Assembly: GCA_016647705.1 (NCBI GenBank)
Contig: CM028333.1
Location: 26,944,743-27,008,742 of the forward strand
Direction: 5' to 3'
Length of the DNA: 64,000 bases
Origin: Eucommia ulmoides
Taxonomy: Eukaryota > Streptophyta > Magnoliopsida > Garryales > Eucommiaceae
The notes under the pieces are model-generated. The model made no database searches. It saw only the letters and a list, made by a program, of their open reading frames with translations, and was not told the DNA's origin. Position 1 is the first letter of the stretch, and every line of letters starts with the position of its first letter. Positions 1 through 9,059 of this stretch are shown piece by piece. Made by a program: the position numbers and the translations under genes.

Positions 1-615
1 TTGTTACCTATTAGGTTTAAAAGGGTTATTATTTCAGGCATTGAATAAAAGGTCGATTTAAGTCTTCCAGTAGGACAAACAAGCAATTTTCCAATTAATT
101 TATTCCTGACTAGTCATTGGGAAAAGATAACCTAGAGAAGAGCACTTGACTAGGCTAGGTAACCCTAATTGCTTAAGTTGCTGCTACTACCACCTACCAC
201 AAGAACAATTTTTCACAATTTATTACAAAAGCTTCCTCAACTTTTGCCATCTAATTATTAATATCGGTTGCTATGTCAATGGGTGTACCTCTCATGCACA
301 ATTAAATGGATCCAAATCCTCTATTGGGCCAAGCACCATGCTCGACTAATCAAATGATCGTAGTAAAACACAATCAAATGACGTTCGCGTAATTCAACGA
401 GATTTAGCCCAGGACAAGTCAAGCACAAAATCAATCAAACACATCACTACCTTCATCTTCTAATGTATGTATCAAATTAATGATATCAACTCACTCATCT
501 CATGGTTTTCTAACCAGGGTATTGTTTTTTCAGATAGGACTCAATGAACTAAAACAAAATATAGACAAAATATTAAGATTTTCAAATTTGGACAAAAAGA
601 AAACAACTTTTGTAC
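1..615 (-). other. UXS intron 3 (partial), no exon visible
   Basis: This stretch follows the third coding exon of the UXS gene and should be the start of its third intron. I looked on the minus strand for the next conserved block of the family (the RIARIFNTYGPR segment) and did not find it. Either the intron is long and the remaining exons lie beyond the left edge, or the gene is truncated. No tRNA, transposon end or other gene is evident here. Confidence 0.5.
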
Positions 616-1646
616 CTCAACACCATCGCCACGATGATAATCCATTGCCAAGGTTTCAGCGGTTCGTTTTCCTTCATCATAGCAGCTTCTCTCACCTAAA
701 AATACCTCAAATATTAAGAACAGTAACAACTTGTAACGATTTAATTGACCAGAAGTTGATAACAATTTAATCTCACCGATTGGGTTCACATTTCCCCAAT
801 AAGTTTCCTTCTGTGGATGCTCGAGCGGGTCACCATAAACCTCACTTGTACTTGTGAGCAAAAACCGTGCCCCAATTCTCTTTGCAAGGCCCAACATATT
901 AAGGGTTCCCATCACATTTGTCTTGTAATCATATAGTTAAGGATCGCAAGAAAAAAACCCAAATTCAACACAAAGAACAAATGGAAACAGAATAAAATTC
1001 AGAAATGAACAAGGATCAACAAATAGGATATGATTGTCTTGACAGGATTGTACTTGTAATGAACAGGGGAAGCAGGACAAGCCAAGTGATAGATCTGATC
1101 CACCTCCAGCAAAATGGGCTCAACAACATCATGCCTGATAAGCTCGAACCTCGGATTCGAAAAATGGTGCATCACATTCTCTTTCCTCCCCGTAAAGAAA
1201 TTATCAATGACAATCACATCTTCTCCTCGTTTAATCAGCTTATCCACCAGATGACTCCCCACGAATCCGGCGCCGCCAGTCACCACAATTCTCAACCTCT
1301 TCCGGCCGATCCCCACCGGAATTCTCCCAGCAACCTTCGGGACCCTATGATTGTTCGATTCACCGATCGAGACATGGGTGACTGGATAAGATCCGGATGT
1401 GGAAGAAGAGTGCGCCTCATTGGGACTGATTCGAGAAAGGGTGGGCTGCAGGATGAAGAACGAGGAGCCGATGAGAATACCCACGAGGATAAATATCAGT
1501 CTCTGCTCCTTCAACAGGTAGCTGATGGATCTGGGGAGAGATCTGGGGTGTTTAAGGGTTTTGGGCGAGTAAGGCGATGGCTGCGATGTGGGTATTTCTT
1601 CTTCGCGTCTGTGATTTACGCTCGATTGCTTGTGCAGTTGCTTCAT
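616..1646 (-). CDS. UXS: UDP-glucuronate decarboxylase, membrane-anchored type (5' part, exons 1-3)
   Basis: The enzyme converts UDP-glucuronate to UDP-xylose, usually in the Golgi lumen for this membrane-bound class, and so feeds xylan and other wall polymers. Exons read 1646-1032, 924-777 and 695-616 (minus) and join in phase to 281 residues; family members have about 435-445, so roughly the last third is missing. Residues 49-66 are a single hydrophobic type II anchor after a basic, Pro/Ser-rich tail. GGAGFVG at 124-130 is the Rossmann NAD-binding loop. Tyr260 and Lys264 form the YxxxK pair of extended SDR enzymes, with [10 protein letters not shown] just before them. Exon 2 ends NPIG and exon 3 opens ERSCYDEG through a standard GT-AG intron (696-776). 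The donor after exon 3 is at 615. Intron 1 is of a minor-spliceosome type and is listed separately. The ATG at 1646 starts the usual family N-terminus. Confidence 0.93.
925..1031 (-). other. U12-type AT-AC intron 1 of UXS
   Basis: Exon 1 ends with codons for P-V-K-T-I and exon 2 must begin K-T-N-V-M-G, as in all UXS proteins. No GT donor or AG acceptor allows this. The only junction that does puts ATATCCTATT at the intron start and AC at its end. ATATCCT is the U12 donor consensus, and ATCCTTAACT, with its branch adenosine about 12 nt before the AC, matches the U12 branch-site consensus. The intron is 107 nt and phase 0. Sequence shows the motifs; use of the minor spliceosome is inferred. Confidence 0.88.
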
Positions 1647-1975
1647 TGATCGTCTCGAATTGAAATTTCTACAAGATCAAAAAAACAAAACAAATTCAAG
1701 TATTCAACAGAGTATATACGTTGAAAAAGGATCGTAATTCAGGAGAGTTTAAGAAAGAAATTTGAAGCTAACAATAAACTTGTTCACAGGGAAAGATCAA
1801 GCTACAGATTTTGAAGTGGTTGTGGTGGTGTACTATGAAGCTTCAACAAGAAGCTGAGGTAGGCGCTTAATTACGTTTCGTAACGCGTAATTGCATTTTT
1901 GGGTAAATGTCATTTTAGTCCCTCTAGTTTTAATTTCAAACATTTAGGACGCAAAAAAAAGGGAGATAAAAATAG

Positions 1976-1981
1976 AAAAAA
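1976..1981 (-). terminator. Pol III terminator of tRNA-Arg
   Basis: Six A on the plus strand read as T6 on the minus strand, one base after the tRNA 3' end. This is the usual RNA polymerase III stop signal. Confidence 0.8.
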
Positions 1982-1982
1982 T

Positions 1983-2056
1983 CGACCACAGTGGGAGTCG
2001 AACCCACGACCTTCTGATCCGAAGTCAGACGCGCTAATCCACTGCGCTATGCGGTC
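1983..2056 (-). tRNA. tRNA-Arg (anticodon TCG)
   Basis: The minus strand folds as a complete cloverleaf: a 7-bp acceptor stem (GACCGCA with TGTGGTC, one G-U type pair), a D arm with GCGC stem, a 5-bp anticodon stem TCTGA/TCAGA around the loop CTTCGGA, and a T arm GTGGG-TTCGACT-CCCAC. Bases 34-36 are TCG, so it reads the Arg codon CGA. The A box and B box (GGTTCGACTCC) are intact and there is no intron. A CAA triplet lies just upstream and T6 just downstream, as is usual in plant tRNA genes. The gene lies between the 5' end of UXS and the 3' end of the pectate lyase gene. Confidence 0.96.
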
Positions 2057-2335
2057 ATTTTGTAATAAAATAGCTTTATAAATTATGTTAGTCATGGAAA
2101 CACCAAAAATTCATAAGCTCCAGTGTTTAAGCACTTCAAATTTTTTATGGCAGCGACAGTTTTGAAGGATATAATACTGAAATGACAAGTGATTAAGGAG
2201 ACAAAACACTATTGGTGTCAGGCACCTTGAGTGCTTGTGGGAAAGTAGCTAAGTTTAACAACAAACAAATCCCAAAAAGAACACACTAGATCTAGTAATG
2301 CGCGCACACAATGCCAAAGTTCCTTAGAAAGGAAA
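2057..2335. other. Short intergenic stretch / pectate lyase 3' UTR
   Basis: This is the space between the tRNA promoter side and the stop codon of the pectate lyase gene. It should hold that gene's 3' UTR on the minus strand. No open frame with a recognisable product is present. Confidence 0.5.
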
Positions 2336-5300
2336 TTATGCAGCCGCTGGCTGATCAGGTGGAAGCGGAACACACTGCCATCCGGTGAAGTGTTGGAGAA
2401 CGTGTTTAAGATCATCGGTTGGAGCTTCAACCGTCCACTCCTTGTAGTGTTCGCGAGGATGAAATTTGCTACCTTCACCACACGATGTCGAAAGCCCGGC
2501 TTGAGTTCCAGTAATAAATAAGTCCCTCTGAGAGATAATGTGGCCGGTATTTGCCTCTTCCTTGTCAGCTGCCTATTGGGGAAAAAAAAAAAAACAAGAA
2601 TTCAATCATGGTAATTTACAGTTTTTGGAGAGTTAGACATTGTAAATAGAGCACCCTTAGGGAACCGTGGGTGGATTTCCCACTACCCATGCCAGTATTT
2701 AATAAAGGAACAGTTATGCGCTCAGCAAGAGTGGGCCCATAATCATCCGAGAAAGTATAACTTAATGGGCCGAAATGAGTAAAAAACCAATCTTCTAGTA
2801 TAAGGAGAGTTGCACGTGGGTCTATGTTGAAACAATGCATGGAAGATCTGAAATGTTCAAATGACGCCTTAATATTCAAATAATTGATCTGAACTTCAAA
2901 GATTGAATATATCTGAGAAAGACGTTGATCGGTTAAAAATATGGCGAAAATAAGGGAATTCAGGTAAATCTAGCTCTACAAATATGGTAATTTACAGGTT
3001 ACATGAACAACAATTCTGATATCACTAAAGACTTGATTATCTCATTCTCACACCGGAGAATATTTGGCCGATAACACACCATTATTCCAAATACTTATCC
3101 TAAGTTTTGTCTGTATTAATCAAGGATTTAGGAATTGGGAGCATTGTCAAAATTCCAACATTATCAAGGTTCTTAAGGGTCATAATTTTCTGTTTCTCTT
3201 GGATTCTGAAGACGCATCTCAATTAAACGGAGTACCTTTTCTGTGAGATATTTAAAAGCCACCTTTTTCTGTCCAGCTTCATATATATTGCACTCTGAAT
3301 AAATCTGATGTGGAAAAAAAAAAAAAAAACAAAGGAAGGAAGGAATAACATTTTAATAACGACAATTAAAAATATTATTACCTGAAACATTTGGATTTTT
3401 AAAATATAACCTGTGATTCAACGCTGGCACAAACGGCATAAATTCCCCAATTTCGGGTGTAATTGTTGTATAAATGTACTTTTGCAAACCGAACACGAGG
3501 ATGCCGCTGCCGAGTTCCATCAAAGAAACAATGGTGAATGGTCACTCTCATAATCCGGTCACCAATGTGAGACGGATCCGCTCCAATCAGCATCGTCTTG
3601 TCATGCTGTGAAAAGTGACATCTGAAAAGCAAAGATTTTTAAGGTCAAATCCATGAATCTTTTAGCATCAAATTAAAAACAAATGCTACTTTCATTTGTC
3701 AAGTACTTTTTTTTACTTAAAAGCAAAAAAATATTTAAGAAAACATTATCACATGGTGCCTAAGGTAGCGATTATGTTGTTTTTTGTTTCAAATTTTCCG
3801 TTTACTTCTAGGAACCATTCTGTTCTGTTCCCGGATATTTTTTTCTCAAAACAGTTTATATTGTTTCAATATTTCTGTATCTGTTCCGAGAAATATGGAA
3901 ACAGAACCACTAAACAAAAAGGTAAAAACTTTTGTATATTCAGCATACAGAGAAACATTAATACCGGTCCTCTCACCTATAATATCTCCCTTAAAACACC
4001 AAGAGACTTTTTTTCTAATGCGCCTAAAAACATAAGGTCCCATTTGGTTTAGTGTTTCCGTTGCCAGGAAACATGGAACAGAAACAGAAATCTGTGAGCA
4101 GAACCAGACCCATTTTTTTTGTGCTACCATATTTCTGTTATTGTTCCTAGTTTTCCGGGAACATGAACAGAAATTTGGAAACAGAAACACTATAAACAAA
4201 TAGGGCCAACGGAGACAAATTGTTCATCCAACATACCTAGAAACAGTAATATCCGTGCTTTCTCCGGTTATATCGATTAACCCATCTTCATGAATCTTTT
4301 AGCATCAAGTTAAAAACAAATGCTACTTTCATTTGTCAAGTACTTTTTTTACTTAAAAGCAAAAAAATATTTAAGAAAACATTATCACATGGTGCCTAAG
4401 GTAGCGATTATGTTGTTTTTTGTTTCAAATTTTCCGTTTACTTCTAGGAACCATTCTGTTCTGTTCCCGGATATTTTTTTCTCAAAACAGTTTATATTGT
4501 TTCAATATTTCTGTATCTGTTCCGAGAAATATGGAAACAGAACCACTAAACAAAAAGGTAAAAACTTTTGTATATTCAGCATACAGAGAAACATTAATAC
4601 CGGTCCTCTCACCTATAATATCTCCCTTAAAACACCAAGAGACTTTTTTTCTAATGCGCCTAAAAACATAAGGTCCCATTTGGTTTAGTGTTTCCGTTGC
4701 CAGGAAACATGGAACAGAAACAGAAATCTGTGAGCAGAACCAGACCCATTTTTTTTGTGCTACCATATTTCTGTTATTGTTCCTAGTTTTCCGGGAACAT
4801 GAACAGAAATTTGGAAACAGAAACACTATAAACAAATAGGGCCAACGGAGACAAATTGTTCATCCAACATACCTAGAAACAGTAATATCCGTGCTTTCTC
4901 CGGTTATATCGATTAACCCATCTTCATGAATCTTTTAGCATCAAGTTAAAAACAAATGCTACTTTCATTTGTCAAGTACTTTTTTTACTTAAAAGCAAAA
5001 AAATATTTAAGAAAACATTATCACATGGTGCCTAAGGTAGCGATTATGTTGTTTTTTGTTTCAAATTTTCCGTTTACTTCTAGGAACCATTCTGTTCTGT
5101 TCCCGGATATTTTTTTCTCAAAACAGTTTATATTGTTTCAATATTTCTGTATCTGTTCCGAGAAATATGGAAACAGAACCACTAAACAAAAAGGTAAAAA
5201 CTTTTGTATATTCAGCATACAGAGAAACATTAATACCGGTCCTCTCACCTATAATATCTCCTTTAAAATACCAAGAAACTTTTTTTCTAATGCGCCTAAA

Positions 5301-7472
5301 AACATAAGGTCCCATTTGGTTTAGTGTTTCCATTGCCAGGAAACATGGAACAGAAACAGAAATCTGTGAGCAGAACCAGACCCATTTTTTTGTGCTACCA
5401 TATTTCTGTTATTGTTCCTAGTTTTCCGGGAACATGAAAAGAAATTTAGAAACAGAAACACTAAACAAATGGGGCCAAAGGAGACAAATTGTTCAGTCAA
5501 CATACCTAGAAACAGTAATATCTGTGCTCTCTCTGGTAATATCGATTAACCCATCTTCATAATTACGAAGACTACAACGGTCTATCCATATGTGCTTTGA
5601 GTTTGGCTTAATTTGAATGCCATCAACATCAGGTCCTCTGCCCCCTTCAAATTCCAGATTGCAGATGATGACATGTTCACATTCTTTAAGCCTCAAACCC
5701 TTTCCTGTGAATTTAATCCTCTGGCCTCGACCATCAATGGTCTTGTAAGAAGATACATTCAAATAGGATGATAGCTCAATGGTGCCTGAAACTTCAAAGA
5801 TAATCCATAGAGGTTCTTTTCTGCGACACCCGTTGCGAAGCGATCCAGGCCCATCATCTGTAAAAAGGCACTTTTAATTTTCATCAACTCGGATTTTTTT
5901 TTATTTTTTTATTTGAGTTTTTGTTTCACGTTTTCTAGGACAAAAAATAGGGTTATAAACAAGCTGAGACGAGTAATACTTGTTCAAGTCTATTCGTTTT
6001 GGTGTCATTTGGTTAGTGTTTTTGTTTTTTTCGTTTCTACTTCCAATAAACTAGGATTGGCTGGGATGGGAATTCTGTTTCCCTTTTTGAGCATTCTGGA
6101 AATAGAAATATATTAGGTAATGATCATTATCCAGAATTGTTTCTTTTAATTTATGAGAACAAAAAACAAGAAACACGTTTAGTTGCCACATTTGTTCTTT
6201 TTTTAAAATTTAAATGTACGGTGGCTAGCGAGGAGTGGCGATGGTAATGCAAATAGTTTTGAGGGAGTGAATAGAAATCAACATTTTTTTTTTCTCAAAT
6301 TCGTAAATGATTCAGGAAATAGTCCAAAATTATTTCCAAAATTTTGGGAACAGAAATATGTTTACCAAACTTGTTTATGTACATTAATCCCAAATTGCAG
6401 GAGCAAGAACAAGAATCACCGAACAAAAACAGTAACCGAATTATAATTTTGAAATATTTCGAGTCGAGCTTGAATGCATTATTTAAATTTGCCCGAATTC
6501 GAGCTCGAAAGCATAATTACATATATTTATAAACAAAAAAAAAAAAAAGGAAAATTTTTTTTGAAATATAATAGAATATTTATAAATATATATATGTGTG
6601 CGCGAGAGCACGTGCATGTTTATTTTGTCCGTTAACATATTTGAGCACAAATTCGACCTATTCGCGAACATATTCAAGCCATTTGTGAACAAAGCTCGAC
6701 TCGACTAAAATATTAAACGTATAAAAAAATGGGGCTCAAACTCAGCTCTTTAATAAATAAATGATATTTTTTCGAGCTTTTTTCAAGCCGAGCTGTTCGC
6801 TAGCAGCTTAGTTCATTTAACAGTTGTAACCAGAAACAAAACAAATGCGAAAGAGAAACAGAAACACTAATCAAGGCCTCAATTCCATGCAAACGCACAC
6901 CATCTCTCAGTTTATTCAATCCACGTTTCATTTTCTTAGCGTTCTTCAAATCATTTGATTTACCCTAATCAATCATATCCAAACAGTAATTTCTCTTCGA
7001 AATTTATGAGAAATTTTTCAATTACCGAACCTCCAAATCTAAATAGATCTTCAAGCAATTTCAAATTATCCAGAAAATTAAAGGCCAAATTTTCAACACC
7101 ACATAATCCATATCATAATTCGTACATTCGGACCGTCTGTATTCGAGGGTTTAGCGAGGGGAAAATGACATCACCTGCAAGAGTGATGACGCGATAGATG
7201 GGACCGTGAAGTCCGCCGATAGCGCAGCGGCCGAAGCCCTCGGCCTGGCCGGCGACGGCTCTCAAGGTGGAATCGACGCCGGCGTACGGCAGACACAAGC
7301 CCATGTGACCTGAGAATTTAGAGGTGGACGAGCTGGGGATCTCCGGGGTATTAGCTGTAGTACTACTTTGATCTGGAAGGCCGTATTTATAGGGCGGAGC
7401 AGCGATTTCGTTGGCGCCATTCCTGTGGTGCTTTCGGTGGCGCTCGGAGAAACGGCCGTGCTGGTTGCCCAT
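2336..7472 (-). CDS. Pectate lyase family protein (PL1), complete, five exons
   Basis: Pectate lyases of family PL1 cleave de-esterified pectin by beta-elimination and need calcium. Exons read 7472-7175, 5857-5506, 3621-3411, 3304-3236 and 2572-2336 (stop TAA); all junctions are GT-AG and in phase, giving 388 residues. Exon 2 starts DDGPGSLRNGCRRKEPLW after ITLA in exon 1. Blocks seen in order are GTIELSSYL, KTIDGRGQRI, the parallel-beta-helix core IWIDRCSLRNYEDGLID, and RVTIHHCFFDG. RxPxxR at 256-261 (RHPRVR) contains the catalytic arginine, expected at R256. The C-terminus carries EWTVEAPTDDLKHVLQ and GWQC. The N-terminus is hydrophilic and His/Arg-rich with no signal peptide I can see, which suggests the intracellular-looking PLL clade of plants rather than a classic secreted enzyme; that is inference. 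Intron 2 holds a triplicated segment, and introns 1 and 2 hold MITE-like elements. Confidence 0.93.
3652..5560. repeat. Three tandem copies of a ~636-bp unit across exon 2 / intron 2 of the pectate lyase gene
   Basis: Copies lie at 3652-4288, 4289-4924 and 4925-5560 and are almost identical, with only scattered substitutions and short indels. The last copy overlaps the real exon 2: its final 55 bp (5506-5560) are coding and include the donor at 5505. The two other copies therefore carry exon-like 55-bp pieces at 4237-4291 and 4873-4927, each still followed on the minus strand by GTATG donors. Junctions read cccatcttcatgaatc, so a CAT at both unit ends may have been the microhomology. The near identity suggests a recent event. 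Confidence 0.93.
4036..4207. mobile_element. Small TIR element (MITE-like) inside the tandem unit
   Basis: The left end reads GGTCCCATTTGGTTTAGTG and the reverse complement of the right end reads GGCCCTATTTGTTTATAGTG, so the ends are inverted repeats of about 25 bp. The core is rich in further gaacag/ctgttc inverted motifs. The same element is present at about 4672-4843 and 5308-5476 because it lies inside the 636-bp unit. I see no clear target duplication. It was probably there before the triplication. Confidence 0.5.
6001..6442. mobile_element. MITE-like element in pectate lyase intron 1
   Basis: The ends are inverted: ATTTGGTTAGTGTTTTTG at the left and, as reverse complement, ATTCGGTTACTGTTTTTG at the right. 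The interior is clearly homologous to 47056-47450 over about 350 bp (for example the shared blocks GAGAACA...AAACACG, TTGTTCTTTT and TTTATGTACATTAAT). There is no coding capacity. A non-autonomous DNA element is the best explanation; the superfamily is not certain. Confidence 0.6.
6443..6840. repeat. GAGCTCGA-rich repeat remnant in intron 1
   Basis: The segment carries scattered TTCGAG, GAGCTCGA and CGAGCTT motifs in both orientations, with the pairing of motifs at 6460-6510 and 6690-6800. This is the look of subterminal repeats of hAT-type elements in plants. No clean ends were found. Confidence 0.3.
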
Positions 7473-7691
7473 TTATTGCCTACTTAAAACAACTGATGTT
7501 TAACGCCAACTTTGAAAGATCGAAGTTGAAACTGAACCCACTAATCAATTGGGTTAATTGCACTTCATACCCTCTAACTTAGCATCATTTGCCAGTTAAT
7601 ACCGTTATACTTGTAAATAGATATCAAAATGGCTCTTGTTTACAACGTTATCACCCGAATCAATTCTGTATTATTACATCAAGATGTTAGG
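7473..7691. other. Upstream region of the pectate lyase gene
   Basis: This is the probable 5' UTR and proximal promoter of the minus-strand gene. The part from about 7550 resembles dispersed low-copy plant repeats that begin with a sentence-like cacttcataccctctaac motif. No promoter element can be assigned with confidence. Confidence 0.35.
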
Positions 7692-8277
7692 TTATACAGT
7701 GGTAGGGTTGGCCATGGGCCCGGGTTCACCCAGCCCGGCCATCGCAATATTCTTTTTTTAGGACTTGGATTTAAGTTTTGAGCCCATAGACAGGATCTAT
7801 AAATCTAAGCTCGATCAATTTTAGGTGGGTTTGAGCACAACCATTTTATTTTAGGATTGGCTCAACCCAACCCGATCATTTATTAAAAAATAATATATAT
7901 ATTTACTTAAAAAATAAATACTAAAATACAAATAAAAACTATAAAATATATTCATCTAAGTTCCACCTTGATATCGAATTATGGATGTATTCATTTTATA
8001 TTGAGTATGGATGAATGTATTTTTTTTTTTAGTATGGAACATAAATGAATGTATTTTATAATTTTTATTTGTATTTTAGTTTTATTTTTTAAATTAAAAA
8101 AAAATTATAGGATCAGGCCAGCCCTAGGGGCAAGCTTTGACTTCAATTTTTTTTTGTAGGGCCAGGCTTGGGCAAAATATTAGGGCTCAACTATAGGGCT
8201 AGGGCCTAACATTTTTTCATAACACCCTATGAAAAACCCGACTCAAGCCCGACTCGGCCCTGCCCATGATTACCCCT
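7692..8277. mobile_element. Long fold-back (inverted-repeat) element
   Basis: The outer ends pair as TAGGGTTGGCCATGGGC and, reversed, TAGGGGTAATCATGGGC. The inner arms pair over about 70 bp: 7890-7965 against the reverse complement of 8030-8105, with blocks such as ctaaaatacaaataaaaa and attcat matching almost without change. GC-rich gggcc/cccgg blocks alternate with AT-rich ones in both arms. The whole may form a hairpin of about 250 bp per side. No coding region and no clear target duplication were seen. A MITE or fold-back derivative of a hAT-type element is likely. Confidence 0.6.
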
Positions 8278-9059
8278 ATATAAGGGTGAACACGTGTCGG
8301 AATTGGGTTGAACTAGTGGGCCGATCCGAATCTGGTGGGTTGGAGATGTTCTGGGCCAAAAAAAAATTATATTTTGTCGGGTCTAGTTTTTTATCTGTCC
8401 ATGCAAGTTGCGAGTCGGGTGACACCAGGTTGGCGAGTTGGGCTGATTCAGTGCGCCTGATGTTTTGGGCCAAAAAATAACTTTTTTTCTCTTTTTTTGC
8501 CATTACATGAAATATGGGCAGCACCCCATAATTCCCATTAGATTAAAAAAACAGTTTTTTTTTTTTTTAAATAAAATAAAATAAAGGAAGAAATAAAGAA
8601 AAAGAGTAGTTCTCCTAGACTATTTATTTCTATACCACATGAACCAATACAAATCATTTGTAGGTTGAGCTGGACCATTTCTCACCATGCCACATCAATC
8701 ACTTATTTCAAGTTCCAAAATCAGAGCAAATAAAGTAAAAATAAATAAAAGTAAAACTTCACAAAAAAAAAAAAAAAAAAAAAGTACGAACAATATATAT
8801 TTGCAACTTAAGAATACTTACCTCGAAAAATTAGAGCATAACATATAATCATTAATCATCAGTTACTGTAGTTGGCGAACTCAATTTAACAAGTTCTACA
8901 ACAACAAAAAAAACAATATGAATAAAAGAAATTATAGAAGAGTTACTAAAATAAAAAATATTATCTTTCTCGATATTTTTTATTTGTTCTACTTCTTCCA
9001 TTACTTCTCGAAGATTGATTAGCTATAAAGACCGCAACATTCTAAGTGCAAATTAGAGC
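8278..9059. other. Left subterminal part of the hAT element; no gene
   Basis: From about 8282 the sequence TAAGGGTGAACACGTG resembles a hAT terminus, and GC-rich GGGCC/GGTGGG motifs follow, as in hAT subterminal regions. The rest to 9059 is AT-rich with poly-A runs (8532-8548 as T, 8762-8783 as A). No open frame of interest is present. Confidence 0.35.

Noticed and set aside
999-1031. Extension of the UXS first exon to the stop at 999
   Set aside because: The residues [10 protein letters not shown] after KTI are intron sequence; the exon ends at 1032 at the AT-AC intron.
1910-2095. 61-residue minus-strand open frame (NDRIAQWISASDFGSEG...)
   Set aside because: It is the tRNA-Arg(TCG) gene read as protein, a common false protein in databases.
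3696-5333. Repeated open frames of 71-122 codons on both strands
   Set aside because: They are identical because they lie in the 636-bp tandem units of intron 2; no protein-like pattern.
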